A stretch of DNA of 64,000 bases from Streptomyces sp. NRRL S-340 (GCF_000720185.1 NZ_JOIY01000041.1:30018-94017), one strand, 5' to 3'; positions 1 to 8,009 are shown, counted from the stretch's first letter. Notes: a model not told the origin generated them from the letters alone. Program-made: numbers and translations.

Positions 1-112
1 CGGATCTGGCCGCGGCCGCCGTGGCAGATCGCGCGGGCGAGGCGGTGGCGGGACTCCTGCACGGTGAGCTGCCGGTTCATCAGCCGGCGGTAGGTGTCGT
101 CGACCGTGTGCA
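1..112 (-). pseudogene. Tn3-family transposase C-terminal fragment
   Basis: Read on the minus strand this stretch encodes DDTYRRLMNRQL, TVQESRHRLARAICHGGRGQ and continues off the left edge. This looks like the segment of Tn3-family DDE transposases just before the last catalytic region (their usual form is RRxxNRQLxxxESxHxLxRxxxHGxRG). The upstream part of the transposase is absent: the frame runs straight from the broken nuclease at 113-668. It is a remnant, not a working element, although the rest of the element may lie beyond position 1. Confidence 0.6.
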
Positions 113-668
113 GGCGCTGCTGCCGGGCGAAGTCGCGGGCGGGCCCCTAGATCCTTCCGTTGGTCACCATCACGACGACGTCACCACCGTGCACCGGCCG
201 TCCGGTGCCGTTGAGTGTCTGCAGTTCCGGAGTCCCGACAGCCGAGCCGTCCAGCCCCTTCCTGCGGTGCTTGCACTGGATCACCCACAGCCGACCGAGC
301 GGATCGTGTCCCTTCACGTCGGCGCCGAGGTCGCCCCGGCCACCGCGGCGCAGCGCGTCGCGGGAGCCGTCCCGGGCCAGCAGGTCACGTACGGCGTGTT
401 CGAAGGCGCTGTGGTGCATGGCGTCCAGCTGGCCGGGCGAGTAGTTCAGGCCCTCGACCCCCAGCTGCGCGGATCGCATCTGGTCACCCTGCCGGTAGAT
501 CCGGCCCGCACCAGCGAGCAGTGCCAGCAGCCCGAGTACGACAAGGACCCACCAGTGCGCCCATGCCCACTGTCCCACCTTGACCAGCACCAAGGCGACG
601 ACCACGAGCCCGCCCAGCGCAACGAGCAGATCGTCGTCGCTCTTGCGCCGCCGCAGACGCGGGCTCAT
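113..668 (-). pseudogene. Mrr-like restriction endonuclease with two membrane helices, broken at its 3' end
   Basis: The open frame 147-668 gives 173 residues. The chosen ATG (MSPRLRRRKS) follows a purine-rich stretch and is better than an upstream start. Residues 14-34 and 36-56 are two hydrophobic helices. The rest is an Mrr-like nuclease domain with E90, D117 and Q131-C-K133, the D...QxK catalytic pattern. An in-frame TAG follows VTNGRI. The same frame then reads GPARDFARQQRLH, which looks like the end of the domain, before turning into Tn3 transposase sequence. The gene therefore appears to have a nonsense mutation and a lost C-terminus. Proteins of this type are thought to cut modified DNA near the membrane. 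Whether the shortened product is active cannot be told. Confidence 0.6.
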
Positions 669-991
669 CGCAGTTCCCCCGCCGCCACGGCGCACATCGT
701 CCCGAGCCTGCTCCGTCCGGTGTGATCGACATCTTCGTATCCCCTGTTCCCAGGCACAGTCCCCCCTCGTCCGCAGCTCCCTGACGCCTTCATGACAGCA
801 CCTGCCAACGACAGCCGACCCGCCGTCGGGATCACCCGTCCAAAATCCGCTGGCGGAGTCGAACCGGTGCGCACAGTCGAGGAGTCGGACGCCATGGATT
901 GTCAGTGCCGGTCGCTACCGTCGAATGTTGCGCCGAGGAACACCCGGCCCCGCCTGGGGGCAACGCCCCCTTTCACCGCCGAGGACCGCCC
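669..991. other. Intergenic region, no gene recognised
   Basis: Short overlapping frames exist on both strands but none has family resemblance or a good ribosome site. It should hold the promoters of the two divergent neighbours, the nuclease (minus) and the repeat/membrane protein (plus). Confidence 0.5.
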
Positions 992-1360
992 GTGACCTAC
1001 GTACGCCCCCACTACCGCCGCGACGGTACCTACGTCAAAGGCCACAACCGCCGCACCCGGCCGCGCACCGCACAGCCCCGGACAGCACCCCGACGCGCCA
1101 CCCCGGGGCCTCGCCCGGCCCCCGCCGGCCCGACCACCTACGTTCGCCCCTACTACCGCACCGACGGCACCCGCGTGCGCGGGCACCACCGGTCCATCAG
1201 CCCCCGCACCGTCGCCGTGGCCGCGGGCACCGGGGGCGGATTCCTCCTGCTGCTCCTGCTCCTGCTGGCCCTGGCCAGCGGACCGGGGACCAGCAGCAAT
1301 ACCCCGGCTGGCACCACGCCGTCCCACTCGGCGTCCGCCCCGGCCGCTCACCACCGGTAG
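992..1360 (+). CDS. Small basic protein with two YVRPxYRxDGTxVxGH repeats and one membrane helix
   Basis: I start at GTG 992 (VTYVRPHYRRDG), because the first motif copy begins there and the upstream in-frame sequence is not protein-like. The 122-residue product has two copies of a short motif: YVRPHYRRDGTYVKGHNRR near residues 3-21 and YVRPYYRTDGTRVRGHHR near 52-69. A Pro/Arg-rich linker joins them. A leucine-rich membrane helix lies near residues 87-103 and is followed by a Ser/Thr/Pro tail. The motif recurs in many actinobacterial proteins of unknown role. The positive N-side suggests the repeats face the cytoplasm. No function is claimed. Confidence 0.55.
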   Translation: MTYVRPHYRRDGTYVKGHNRRTRPRTAQPRTAPRRATPGPRPAPAGPTTYVRPYYRTDGTRVRGHHRSISPRTVAVAAGTGGGFLLLLLLLLALASGPGTSSNTPAGTTPSHSASAPAAHHR

Positions 1361-1461
1361 GTCTCACTGACACGGGGCGGCTGCGCCTGCCCCGTGCCGC
1401 GTTCGCAGTCGACGAGCACCCTTGCTACGTCCTTCTCCGGCTCGACCAGGAGCAGACTCAC

Positions 1462-1495
1462 CAGGGCCCCGGATGGAGAACCGTCCGGGGCCCTG
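1462..1495. terminator. Strong hairpin terminator
   Basis: Arms CAGGGCCCCGGA (1462-1473) and TCCGGGGCCCTG (1484-1495) pair perfectly over 12 bp around a 10-nt loop. It lies just past the stop of the minus-strand remnant at 1511-1800 and about 100 nt past the plus-strand gene at 992-1360, so it can serve both. No U-run follows, as is usual in Streptomyces. Confidence 0.7.
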
Positions 1496-1510
1496 TCGTC
1501 CGCCGGGCCG

Positions 1511-1800
1511 TCAGCCGTCGGAGGCCGCCGTGAGCGGTGCGCACCACAGGTACCGCGAGCGCATCGTCACCAGGTTCTTGCCGAACAGCTGGTAGTGCTC
1601 CCGGGTCTGCGCGACCTCTTCGGCGGTGCGCCCGGCGGCAGCCTGCTCAGGGATCTCGCCGGGACCCCACCAGAACAGGAAGGCGGGCAGTTCGTCCGGT
1701 GCACCGCGGGTCAGCCGCCGAGCAGGCCGCGGTCGACCAGGTCGTCCAGGGCGTCCAGGGCGTCCAGGGCGTCCACTGGGCTCTGCTCACCTGGGAGGGC
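1511..1800 (-). pseudogene. Broken hypothetical protein (C-terminal part)
   Basis: On the minus strand, frames shifted against each other read VDALDALDALDDLVDRGLLGG and then DELPAFLFWWGPGEIPEQAA, with the tail REHYQLFGKNLVTMRSRYLW before a stop at 1511-1513. The second half looks like real protein with biased codons. The two parts are separated by a stop and frame change near 1725, and no N-terminus is visible. I recall similar sequences among hypothetical Streptomyces proteins but can give no function. Confidence 0.45.
1741..1776. repeat. Four tandem 9-nt units (GGCGTCCAG type)
   Basis: The units gtcgtccag, ggcgtccag, ggcgtccag and ggcgtccac follow each other without a gap. On the minus strand they encode the repeated tripeptide ALD within the broken hypothetical protein. 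Because the unit length is a multiple of three, slippage would change protein length but not frame. Confidence 0.75.
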
Positions 1801-1919
1801 TCGGCACACTGCTGAGCGTGCCGGGCCTCTCCTGCGTCACCGCGTGGTCCACAGGCCGCCGCGCTTGGCCGGGTGCGCACGCGGGGCAACGAACGCCGTA
1901 CGGTCGACCTGCTTGGGGG

Positions 1920-2105
1920 CGGGGTATGCACGGTGCCGGTCGACGGTCGCCGGGCAACTCGTGCCTGACGCCGGCCGTGCGTCCGGGCGGCGCGGCGGTC
2001 ACCACGATCGGGGGATGGGCCGACGGTGACGAACCGCACCCGCTGCAGCAGGCGCTCATCGGCCAGGACGCCTTCCAGTGCGGCTACTGCACCCAGCAGG
2101 CCAAC
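1920..2105 (+). pseudogene. Fragment of a (2Fe-2S)-binding subunit of the xanthine dehydrogenase / aldehyde oxidoreductase family
   Basis: Two frames together read CTVPVDGRRA and then CLTPAVRPGGAAVTTIGGWA, followed by DGDEPHPLQQALIGQDAFQ and CGYCTQ. In the family this is the junction between the plant-type ferredoxin domain and the second 2Fe-2S domain, where CGYC binds a cluster. A one-base loss near 1955 breaks the frame, the N-terminus is missing, and at about 2105 the sequence runs directly into a transposase tail. It is therefore a dead fragment of a molybdenum hydroxylase small subunit. Confidence 0.65.
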
Positions 2106-2299
2106 CGACGGCAGCGCGAACGGCCCGGCGGCAGACCACCTGCCTTCGACCGCGGGACGTATAAGCAGCGCAGCACCGTGGAACGGCGCATCAGCCATTT
2201 GAAGCAGTGGCGAGCATCAACAGCAGCTACGAGAAGACTGCGACCGCCTACCTGGCCGGACTCCCCATCGCAGGCATCCTCTCCTGGTCCGGCCGCTGA
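2106..2299 (+). pseudogene. IS5-type transposase C-terminal fragment
   Basis: The frame reads GGRPPAFDRGTYKQRSTVER and RISHLKQWR. After a one-base loss near 2215 it continues SYEKTATAYLAGLPIAGILS to a stop at about 2299. This is the last third of an IS5-family DDE transposase, with the final catalytic Glu in the VERRISHLKQWR block. No N-terminus or terminal repeat is seen. Confidence 0.6.
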
Positions 2300-2317
2300 C
2301 CCGAACGCCCCCCTGAT

Positions 2318-2692
2318 TCACGCCTCGTCGTTCGCCGATCGTGCGAGGTACGCGTGGTTGTCCTCGATGAGGTGGTCCAGGGCGTCCCTGGCGGAGGCGA
2401 GGCCGTCCATGGCCTCGGACAGCCGGGCCCGCTCACGGCCCATGATCTCCAGCGCCCGCCGAGCCCTCTCCTCGCTCGGCGCGGACATGCAGGGCGCCAT
2501 TTCGGCGATGGTGCCGCTGGACATGCCCGCCGCCAGGAACGCCTGCACGAGGAGCACCCGCTGCACGTGCTCGTCCTCGTAGTGGCGCTGTCCGCTGGGC
2601 GAACGGGAGCTGACGAGCAGGCCCTGCTCCTCGTAGTAGCGCAGCGACCGGCGGCTGGCTCCCGTCCGGGCGGACAGTTCACCGATCCGCAT
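2318..2692 (-). CDS. MerR-family transcriptional regulator
   Basis: A 124-residue protein. An N-terminal winged helix-turn-helix (IGELSARTGASRRSLRYYEE, residues 3-22) is followed by a helical dimerisation region (about 75-115). There is no Cys pair for metal binding, so it probably senses an organic ligand or acts as a minimal MerR. It starts 66 bp from the divergent EthD-domain gene, and the short shared region is where MerR proteins normally bind, so autoregulation and control of the neighbour are the likely job. The start was chosen because the MRIGELS opening is typical of the family. Confidence 0.85.
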   Translation of the reverse strand: MRIGELSARTGASRRSLRYYEEQGLLVSSRSPSGQRHYEDEHVQRVLLVQAFLAAGMSSGTIAEMAPCMSAPSEERARRALEIMGRERARLSEAMDGLASARDALDHLIEDNHAYLARSANDEA

Positions 2693-2714
2693 GCCGAACT
2701 CCTCCCCCGCTCCT

Positions 2715-2741
2715 GCTCACTTGCCCCTGACATTGATGTGA
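2715..2741. promoter_or_regulatory. Shared divergent promoter with possible MerR operator
   Basis: The 66-bp gap between the MerR and EthD genes contains CTCAC (2715-2719) and GTGAG (2737-2741) as an inverted pair, enclosing a second small dyad ACAT-TG-ATGT (2730-2739). This is a plausible MerR site in the promoter spacer. The arms are short, so this is a suggestion only. Confidence 0.35.
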
Positions 2742-2758
2742 GCGTTTAGGTTAACTCG

Positions 2759-3094
2759 ATGTTGAAGCTCATCTTCATGATCAACCGTGTCGAGGGAATG
2801 TCGTACGAGCGTTTCGTCGAGCACCACCGGCACCGGCATGCGCCGCTGTTCACCTCCATACCGGAGGCGGAGCGCTACGTGCGCAAGTACACCGTGTCCC
2901 ACCCGGTCCCCGCCGAGAACTACCCGCCCCCGGCCTACGACGGCCTGACGGAGATCTGGTTCGAGAACTGGGAGGACCACGACGCCTTCTTCGCCTCCGA
3001 GAACTACCGGGCGCTGGTCAACCCCGACGAAGCACGCTTCATCGACATGGACTCGGTGGCCGTAATGGTCACCGAGGAGAAGAAGGTCATCTGA
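2759..3094 (+). CDS. EthD-domain protein
   Basis: A 111-residue single-domain protein opening with MLKLIFMINRVEGMSYERFV, typical of the EthD family (dimeric alpha+beta barrel). The HHRHRHAPL block and the C-terminal DMDSVAVMVTEEK strand fit the fold. EthD proteins are small proteins often linked to ether or aromatic degradation and polyketide tailoring, usually without a settled reaction. The start is the only ATG at the protein's edge. The gene is divergent from the MerR gene and probably its target. Confidence 0.8.
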   Translation: MLKLIFMINRVEGMSYERFVEHHRHRHAPLFTSIPEAERYVRKYTVSHPVPAENYPPPAYDGLTEIWFENWEDHDAFFASENYRALVNPDEARFIDMDSVAVMVTEEKKVI

Positions 3095-3144
3095 CAGACG
3101 AAATCGACCGACGGATGCAGACTCAGCGACAGCGGCCCACCCCG

Positions 3145-3250
3145 CGCACACGTTGATGTCTGCGTCCGTCGCCTGCGCATCCGCTGGGAGATCCGCGCCG
3201 ACATTCCACCAAGCCTTCCTGACGCGCTACCGCACGCTAGTGCCGTGACC
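3145..3250 (+). pseudogene. Short IS5-type transposase tail, frameshifted
   Basis: The frame reads RLRIRWEIRADI and, after one extra C near 3213, would continue HQAFLT. This resembles the extreme C-terminal block of another IS5 transposase type (RxEIRxDIHxxFL). It is only about 30 codons long and rests on few residues. Confidence 0.35.
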
Positions 3251-3329
3251 GCATGGACGCATCGGGCCGTTAACGCGTCAAGTCGGCTGTTGGAGGCGGT
3301 CGAACAAGTGGATCCCTTTCTCAGGGGGA

Positions 3330-3648
3330 GGAGTGGGATGATCTCGCTGTGCAGGAAGGTCCTGCGCTGGGCGAAGAACAACAACGTTCACCTGTGCTTC
3401 ACCCCGACCAACGCCTCCTGGGCGAACCCGACCGAGGCGCGCTTCGGACCACTGCGGCAGTTCACGCTCGCGAACTCGAACCATCCGAACCACACGGTCC
3501 AGACCCGCGCGCTGCACGCCCACCTACGCTGGCGCAACACCAACGCCCGCCACCCCGACGTCCTGGCGGCCCGACGCCGCGAGCGCGCCGCGTTCGCAGT
3601 GAGAAGGGCATCCGCTGGGGCGGCAGACCCCTCCTCGCTGCGTGATCC
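3330..3648 (+). pseudogene. IS630-family transposase C-terminal fragment
   Basis: The frame from 3340 reads VLRWAKNNNVHLCFTPTNAS, then WANPTEARFGPLRQFTLA and LRWRNTNARHPDVLAARRRE. After a frame change near 3590 it finishes RSEKGIRWGGRPLLAA. The CFTPTNASW block and the following Glu are the last part of the IS630/Tc1 DDE fold. The N-terminal two thirds are gone, so it is inactive. Confidence 0.65.
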
Positions 3649-3680
3649 AGCAACCCCGGCGAACGCATGCGGTCACAGCA

Positions 3681-4310
3681 CTAGCTGAGTTCGCTGCTCA
3701 AGACGGCGAGTACGTGCGCTCGTTGGATTCGGCGTATCGCGTCGGGTGTCTGTCCGGATGCCAGTAGTTCGTCGATGAGATCGATCTGTGCGGCGGCCAG
3801 CAAGACGTGCGCTAGGTATTCGGCGTCCTCGGCTGTCAGGGTGGGGACGGCCTCCATCGCGGTCCGTGCCAGCAGGTCCCTCATCCAGCGGTACTGCTCG
3901 CTTTGCAGCAGTCCTGAGGCTGTGGCTTCTCGAGCTCTCAGCAGGTTGCGGTTGTCGAGCTTGAATGTGAGCACCGCGTCAAGGAAGGCGACGGCTCGGT
4001 CCCGCGGGGGCGCTCCGGGGCCAAGTGGTGGGGGGCCGCTGTCCACCTGATCGCGTAGATCCTGGGCTTTGGTGGTCCACAGCGCATCCAGCAGGCCCTC
4101 GCGACTGCCGAAGAGCCGGAAGATCGTGCCTTTCCCGACCTGTGCCTCCGCTGAGATGTCGTCCATGGAGACGCTGCTGACGTCAGCTTGCGCGAAGAGG
4201 TTGTCCGCGGCCGCGAGTACGACCTCGGGCGAGGTCGGAGGGCGCCCCCGCCTCGGCTCCCTATTTTCGGACTGTCGGTCCGTAATGATGTTAGGCTCTT
4301 CAGGACACAT
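3681..4310 (-). CDS. TetR-family regulator, first copy of a TetR/SnoaL module
   Basis: The 209-residue protein has a TetR HTH near residues 28-72 (helix 3 region VGKGTIFRLFGSREGLLDAL). The ligand domain includes GPPPLGPGAPPRDR and FLDAVLTFKLDNR. The same blocks occur in the TetR gene at 34591-35202, so the two are paralogues. It is divergent from a SnoaL-like gene 26 bp away, as is the second copy. The ATG at 4310 is the only usable start before the HTH. A perfect 15-bp dyad lies inside its first codons (4268-4282), so the protein may repress both genes from there. Confidence 0.85.
   Translation of the reverse strand: MCPEEPNIITDRQSENREPRRGRPPTSPEVVLAAADNLFAQADVSSVSMDDISAEAQVGKGTIFRLFGSREGLLDALWTTKAQDLRDQVDSGPPPLGPGAPPRDRAVAFLDAVLTFKLDNRNLLRAREATASGLLQSEQYRWMRDLLARTAMEAVPTLTAEDAEYLAHVLLAAAQIDLIDELLASGQTPDAIRRIQRAHVLAVLSSELS
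4268..4282. promoter_or_regulatory. Palindrome CGGAC-N5-GTCCG, candidate TetR operator
   Basis: CGGACTGTCGGTCCG is a 15-bp dyad with perfect 5-bp arms inside the first codons of the TetR gene and about 55 bp from the SnoaL start. Two sites of the same form (CGGACCCGGGGTCCG and CGGACCCGTGGTCCA) lie between the paralogous TetR and SnoaL genes at 35225-35265. That match is the reason to call it an operator. Confidence 0.5.
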
Positions 4311-4336
4311 AGGTAGGACACCTCACCGGAGACGTT

Positions 4337-4732
4337 ATGGCCTCATCATCCAACCTGCCGCCGTGGTTCTCTCGCGCACTCGACTCCCTATGGGCCGGTG
4401 ACCTCGGCGGCTTCACATCGATCTTCGCTCAGGACGCGCTCTACGAGATTCCCTTCACCCCCACCGGCCCGGTGCGGCTGACGAGCCGAGAGGAGATCGG
4501 CGCTTTCATGCGTGGCCTGCTCGACGACGGTCGGCTTCGCTACGGCCGTCTTACGGAAGTCCGAGCCTACGAGACCGGCGACGACCTGATCGTCGAGGCA
4601 GTCGCCCGTCATCACCGCTCCGCGGACGGATCACCGATCGACCTGAGTTACATCTGGTTCGTCACGCGTCGAGACGGCTACGTAACCCGGTTCCGTGACT
4701 ACATGAATCCACTCGAGATTTCGGCGATCTGA
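4337..4732 (+). CDS. SnoaL-like / NTF2-fold protein
   Basis: A 131-residue alpha+beta barrel protein. It opens with WFSRALDSLWAGDLGGFTSI, has FMRGLLDD in the middle and ends in FVTRRDGYVTRFRDYMNPLE. The RDYxNPL ending is shared with the second copy at 35289-35714 and is common in SnoaL-like proteins, which act as small cyclases, isomerases or hydrolases on lipophilic substrates. The reaction cannot be assigned. It is divergent from, and probably repressed by, the TetR at 3681-4310. Confidence 0.75.
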   Translation: MASSSNLPPWFSRALDSLWAGDLGGFTSIFAQDALYEIPFTPTGPVRLTSREEIGAFMRGLLDDGRLRYGRLTEVRAYETGDDLIVEAVARHHRSADGSPIDLSYIWFVTRRDGYVTRFRDYMNPLEISAI

Positions 4733-4734
4733 AC

Positions 4735-5195
4735 GGTCCGCAAGGGACTCTCTGTGTGTGGCGAGATCGAGGTGTACACGGTTCTTTGCCGATGTCCCGG
4801 GTTCCGGGACGGGGACGACGTCGATGCCGACGAAGACCGGGTCCGGCCGGACGAGGCCGCCGGCGGGTCCGACGTAGGTGGTCACGCCGGGGCTGTAGGA
4901 GCTGCGAACAAAAGTGGGCCCCGGCGGGCGGCGCCCGGCACGCGCCCTCGCCGCGTTGCCGGAAAGCCCTGGCAGCTCCGCTACAAGAACCTTCCGGCGC
5001 CTTGCGATCGCACGCACCGGACACCGCCCGCTGATCGGAACCCACTTTTGTTCGCAGCTCTAAGCACTCCAGCCGAGCGCCTCTGCCCAGAACCTGCCGA
5101 CCGCCGAGGGATCAAGAGCCTTGATGTTCACCATGAAACAGGTCGCAGTGCCATGCCGGCGATCCTATGCGCCCGCTCTGCAACGACATCCGTAG
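4735..5195 (-). pseudogene. VOC (glyoxalase-fold) protein gene split by a MITE
   Basis: The 5' part on the minus strand (5061-5190) reads CFMVNIKALDPSAVGRFWAE and ALGWSA. After the 162-bp insertion, the 3' part reads YSPGVTTYVGPAGGL and then FVGIDVVPVPE and KNRVHLDLATH. Joined without the insert these give a continuous VOC domain, with the typical KNRVHLDL strand carrying a metal or fold residue. After ATHRES the similarity stops near 4750 and the end overlaps the SnoaL gene's tail, so the C-terminus is lost as well. VOC proteins include glyoxalases, dioxygenases and resistance proteins. Which one this was cannot be said. Confidence 0.65.
4899..5060. mobile_element. 162-bp MITE with perfect 20-bp terminal inverted repeats
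   Basis: The left end GAGCTGCGAACAAAAGTGGG (4899-4918) and the right end (5041-5060) are exact reverse complements. The inside has no credible gene. TA flanks both ends (one base further out on the left), and removing the element with one flank copy restores the VOC reading frame W-S-A-Y-S-P. The last 15 bases of the right end plus the flank (ttttgttcgcagctctaagc) recur at 36771-36790 beside an IS5-type transposase fragment, pointing to an IS5-family (IS427-like) transposase as the mover. Confidence 0.75.
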
Positions 5196-5252
5196 CGTCG
5201 CCAAACAGAGATCGACTCGCTCAGCAGCCACAATGCTCAGCTCGCCGACTGG

Positions 5253-7505
5253 CTAGGCGCCCTCACGGAGCGGACGGCCGACGGCCTCGGCCTTTGTGGT
5301 CATCTCGGCAGCGAGTGGGCTGCCGAGAGACTGGAGCAGAGTCGCTGCCCGCATCCAGCTGGCTCGTGCCTGCTCACCATCTCCCAGTAGCAACTGGGCC
5401 GTCGCGAGGTGGTCCAGTACATCGGCCTGATTGTAGGGGTCGAAGACTTCTTCGAGGATGTCCAGGCACTTCCGGTAGTCAACGACCGCCCCACTGACAT
5501 CGCCCATGCTCTGCCTGGCATAGGCGATGCTGTCCCACGTCGCGGCCTCGTCGCAGAGGTTTCCATTGGACTGGAAAATGGGAAGCGCTTCCTCGCAGCA
5601 GGCGAGGGCCTCGCGGTAGTCGCCAATCTGGGCGAGACGCCAGCCGAGATCGTTGAGCGCGCGCGCGACGTCGTTGGGTTCCGGGAGCGTGCGGTAGATC
5701 GCCAGGGCACTCCGGGAATGGTGCACAGACTCGGAGTAGCGACCCTGGCGGTGGAGCACCCAGGCCAAGTTGTGCTCAGTGTGGGCACGCGTCTGTCGAT
5801 CCAGTCGGTGCAGCAGCCCGGCCATTATGTCGACCTGCTCATCGACCTGGTCGAGCCTGCCGGTCAGCACGAGCGCACGGGCCAGTGTCGCGCTGGTCCT
5901 CGCGATGGAGCTCGGCTCGTCCAGCACAAGGGACGCATCGAGGCCGATGCGCTGGATCGATTCCTGCTCGGTCCAGCGGCCGCTGACGATGAGATAGCTC
6001 CGCCAAGCGTGGACCAGCTGCACGCGGTGTCGCAGGAGCTGAGGATGCTGCGTGGAGTGCAGGGTGGCTATGGCGGCCGCATCCTCCTGGTGGAACCAGT
6101 CCATGGCCTCGGTGCGGTCAGCGATCGCGACACGTACGACCCCCCGAGCCGGCGAGTCGGCCAGTTCCTCCCAGGGACGAGTGTCCATGATCAGGGTGGC
6201 AGTGTGCGCGTTGTGGCGCAGGTAGTCCAGTAGCCGTGTCTCGGCACCGAGGCGGTCGTCCTTTTCCCGCTCCAGGAGTTCGGCACCGTAGGCCCGAACC
6301 AAGTCGTGCATCACGTAACGCCCATCAGCGTCACGGGACAGAAGGCTGGTCGAGACCAGATCGCGCAGATGCCGTCGAGCGGTCGGCATCTCGACGGCCG
6401 CGAGCGAGGCAGCGGCTTCGACGGACACCGCCGGCCCGGGATGAACCGCCAACAGACGGAAGAACCGCGCTTTCTCGGTAGTCAGCGCCTGATAGGACCA
6501 AGAGAAGACAGCGCGGACGTCGACCTGCTGGTCGTCGCCCGACAGAGCGTCGAGTCGCGGCAGGGTCTCCAGCAGTTCTTGGACGGCGAGACTCAGCGCC
6601 ATCCCCGGTGCTGCCCTCAGCTGCGCGCCGACTACGGCGACTGCCAGCGGCAGGAATCCGCAAAGTTCAACTAGGCGAGAGGCGGCCTCAGGCTCTGCCC
6701 GGCACCGCTCGTCACCCATTCTGGCGGCCAGCGCAGCAAGGGCCTCGGACCGCGACCAGACATCGAGGCTGATCCGCGAAGCGCCCTCGGTCGCGACCAG
6801 ACCGGACAACTGGTTCCGCGAGGTGATGATGGTCAGACAACCCGCGGAGGCGGGCAGCAGCGGCCTCACTTGCTCAGCGTCCCGTGCGTTGTCCAGGACG
6901 ACGATCAATTTCCGAGACGAACTCTGCTCCCGGAACAGGGCACTGCGCGCTTCCATCGTGTTCGGCATCTCTGCGCTGGGCACCCCGAGCGCGCTCAGGA
7001 ATCGTCCAAGGGCCTCCGCAGGGTCCATGGGCCTCCCCGAAGCCTCGAACCCGCGCAGGTTCACGTACAGCTGGCCGTCCGGGAAACCGTCGGCCACCTG
7101 GTGCGCCCAGTGCACCGCCAGCGTCGTCTTGCCCACACCGGCCATACCACCGACCGCACCGATGACGACGTGTGCTCCCGGCACGTCGATCTGCGATGTG
7201 ATGCTGTGAGCAGCCGCCAGTGCCTCCTCTCGGCCTCGAAACGCGGCGAGGTCCGGTGGCAGTTGCCGGGGAATCCGCTCGGTGCGACGAACGGAAGCCT
7301 GGGCCAGGTGACGCCGCTCGCTCTCGTCGAGTTCCAGTGCGTCCATCAGCTCGCGCAAGGTCGCTTGGCGCGGAACGCTCTTACCGCGTTCTATGTCGCT
7401 GATAGCACGGACGCTCACCCCTGACGCCTCGGCAAGGCCATCCAATGTCAGCAGCGAACGCTGCCGGGCATCACGTAGCAGCCTACCCAAGGCGTTCTTG
7501 TCCAT
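5253..7505 (-). CDS. XRE HTH - NB-ARC - TPR regulator (STAND ATPase)
   Basis: A 750-residue protein with an N-terminal XRE helix-turn-helix (about 6-60, LGRLLRDARQRSLLTLDGLA). It is followed by an NB-ARC ATPase with P-loop GGMAGVGKTT (119-128), Walker B KLIVVLDNA (about 198-206) and a TTxTSR-like sensor (TIITSRN). A winged-helix region holds YVMHDLVRAYGAELL. The C-terminus has tetratricopeptide repeats (about 560-735) rich in NLAWVLHRQGRYSES-type units. Such Streptomyces proteins are signal-gated regulators that oligomerise on ATP; some relatives are antiphage sensors, but this one has no nuclease or other effector domain, only a DNA-binding head. It stands alone, with no operon partner. Confidence 0.85.
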   Translation of the reverse strand: MDKNALGRLLRDARQRSLLTLDGLAEASGVSVRAISDIERGKSVPRQATLRELMDALELDESERRHLAQASVRRTERIPRQLPPDLAAFRGREEALAAAHSITSQIDVPGAHVVIGAVGGMAGVGKTTLAVHWAHQVADGFPDGQLYVNLRGFEASGRPMDPAEALGRFLSALGVPSAEMPNTMEARSALFREQSSSRKLIVVLDNARDAEQVRPLLPASAGCLTIITSRNQLSGLVATEGASRISLDVWSRSEALAALAARMGDERCRAEPEAASRLVELCGFLPLAVAVVGAQLRAAPGMALSLAVQELLETLPRLDALSGDDQQVDVRAVFSWSYQALTTEKARFFRLLAVHPGPAVSVEAAASLAAVEMPTARRHLRDLVSTSLLSRDADGRYVMHDLVRAYGAELLEREKDDRLGAETRLLDYLRHNAHTATLIMDTRPWEELADSPARGVVRVAIADRTEAMDWFHQEDAAAIATLHSTQHPQLLRHRVQLVHAWRSYLIVSGRWTEQESIQRIGLDASLVLDEPSSIARTSATLARALVLTGRLDQVDEQVDIMAGLLHRLDRQTRAHTEHNLAWVLHRQGRYSESVHHSRSALAIYRTLPEPNDVARALNDLGWRLAQIGDYREALACCEEALPIFQSNGNLCDEAATWDSIAYARQSMGDVSGAVVDYRKCLDILEEVFDPYNQADVLDHLATAQLLLGDGEQARASWMRAATLLQSLGSPLAAEMTTKAEAVGRPLREGA

Positions 7506-7703
7506 TTCAACCCCATTACGTCGTCAAGGTTGTAGTTATGGATTGAACATTAACCTCGCCGTTTCGGTTGGGGCGATGAGGCGTCGTTGAGGGGCCACTG
7601 CCGGGTGGCCGCCGCGATCTCGGTGTTCGGGCATGGCCGTGTCCCGGCGCGGTGGTCGGGTTCTCCAAGGTCCTTCGGGCCGTGGTGGGCCAGGGTTCGT
7701 CGG

Positions 7704-8005
7704 TCAGCCGGCGTAACGGGGCAGTGCGGCGAGGCGGTGGAAGGCCTTGGTCAGTTCGTGTCTCCAGGGCCAGGTCGCCGATATCCGCAAGCGCGGCGGC
7801 CGCCGCGGGTGAGGCGTGCGGCGACATGCAGCAACCGGTAGCGGAGCTTCTTCGGCTCGACGGCGGCCAGTTCGCCGTCCAGCAGCAGGACGCGGGCCCA
7901 GGCCAGCAGGTCGATCGCCGTGAGGCTGAGTTCGAGCCAGACGGCGTTGACGCCGAAGCGCTTTGGGATTGCGTTCCGGATCGTGAGCTTTGGGGCCAGG
8001 CGAGT
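7704..8005 (-). pseudogene. IS1380-family transposase C-terminal fragment
   Basis: The minus strand reads NAIPKRFGVNAVWLELSLTA, then AVEPKKLRYRLLHVAARLTR. After a one-base slip near 7790 it ends RISATWPWRHELTKAFHRLA. This is the conserved tail of IS1380 transposases. The upstream catalytic part is missing, and the similarity begins abruptly near 7995 at the 12-mer GTGAGCTTTGGG (plus strand), which recurs at 9993. Confidence 0.6.
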
Positions 8006-8009
8006 GCTG

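Noticed and set aside
4754..5497. A 247-codon plus-strand gene over the MITE
   Set aside because: Crosses the MITE and the VOC remnant on the wrong strand, with no protein-like composition.
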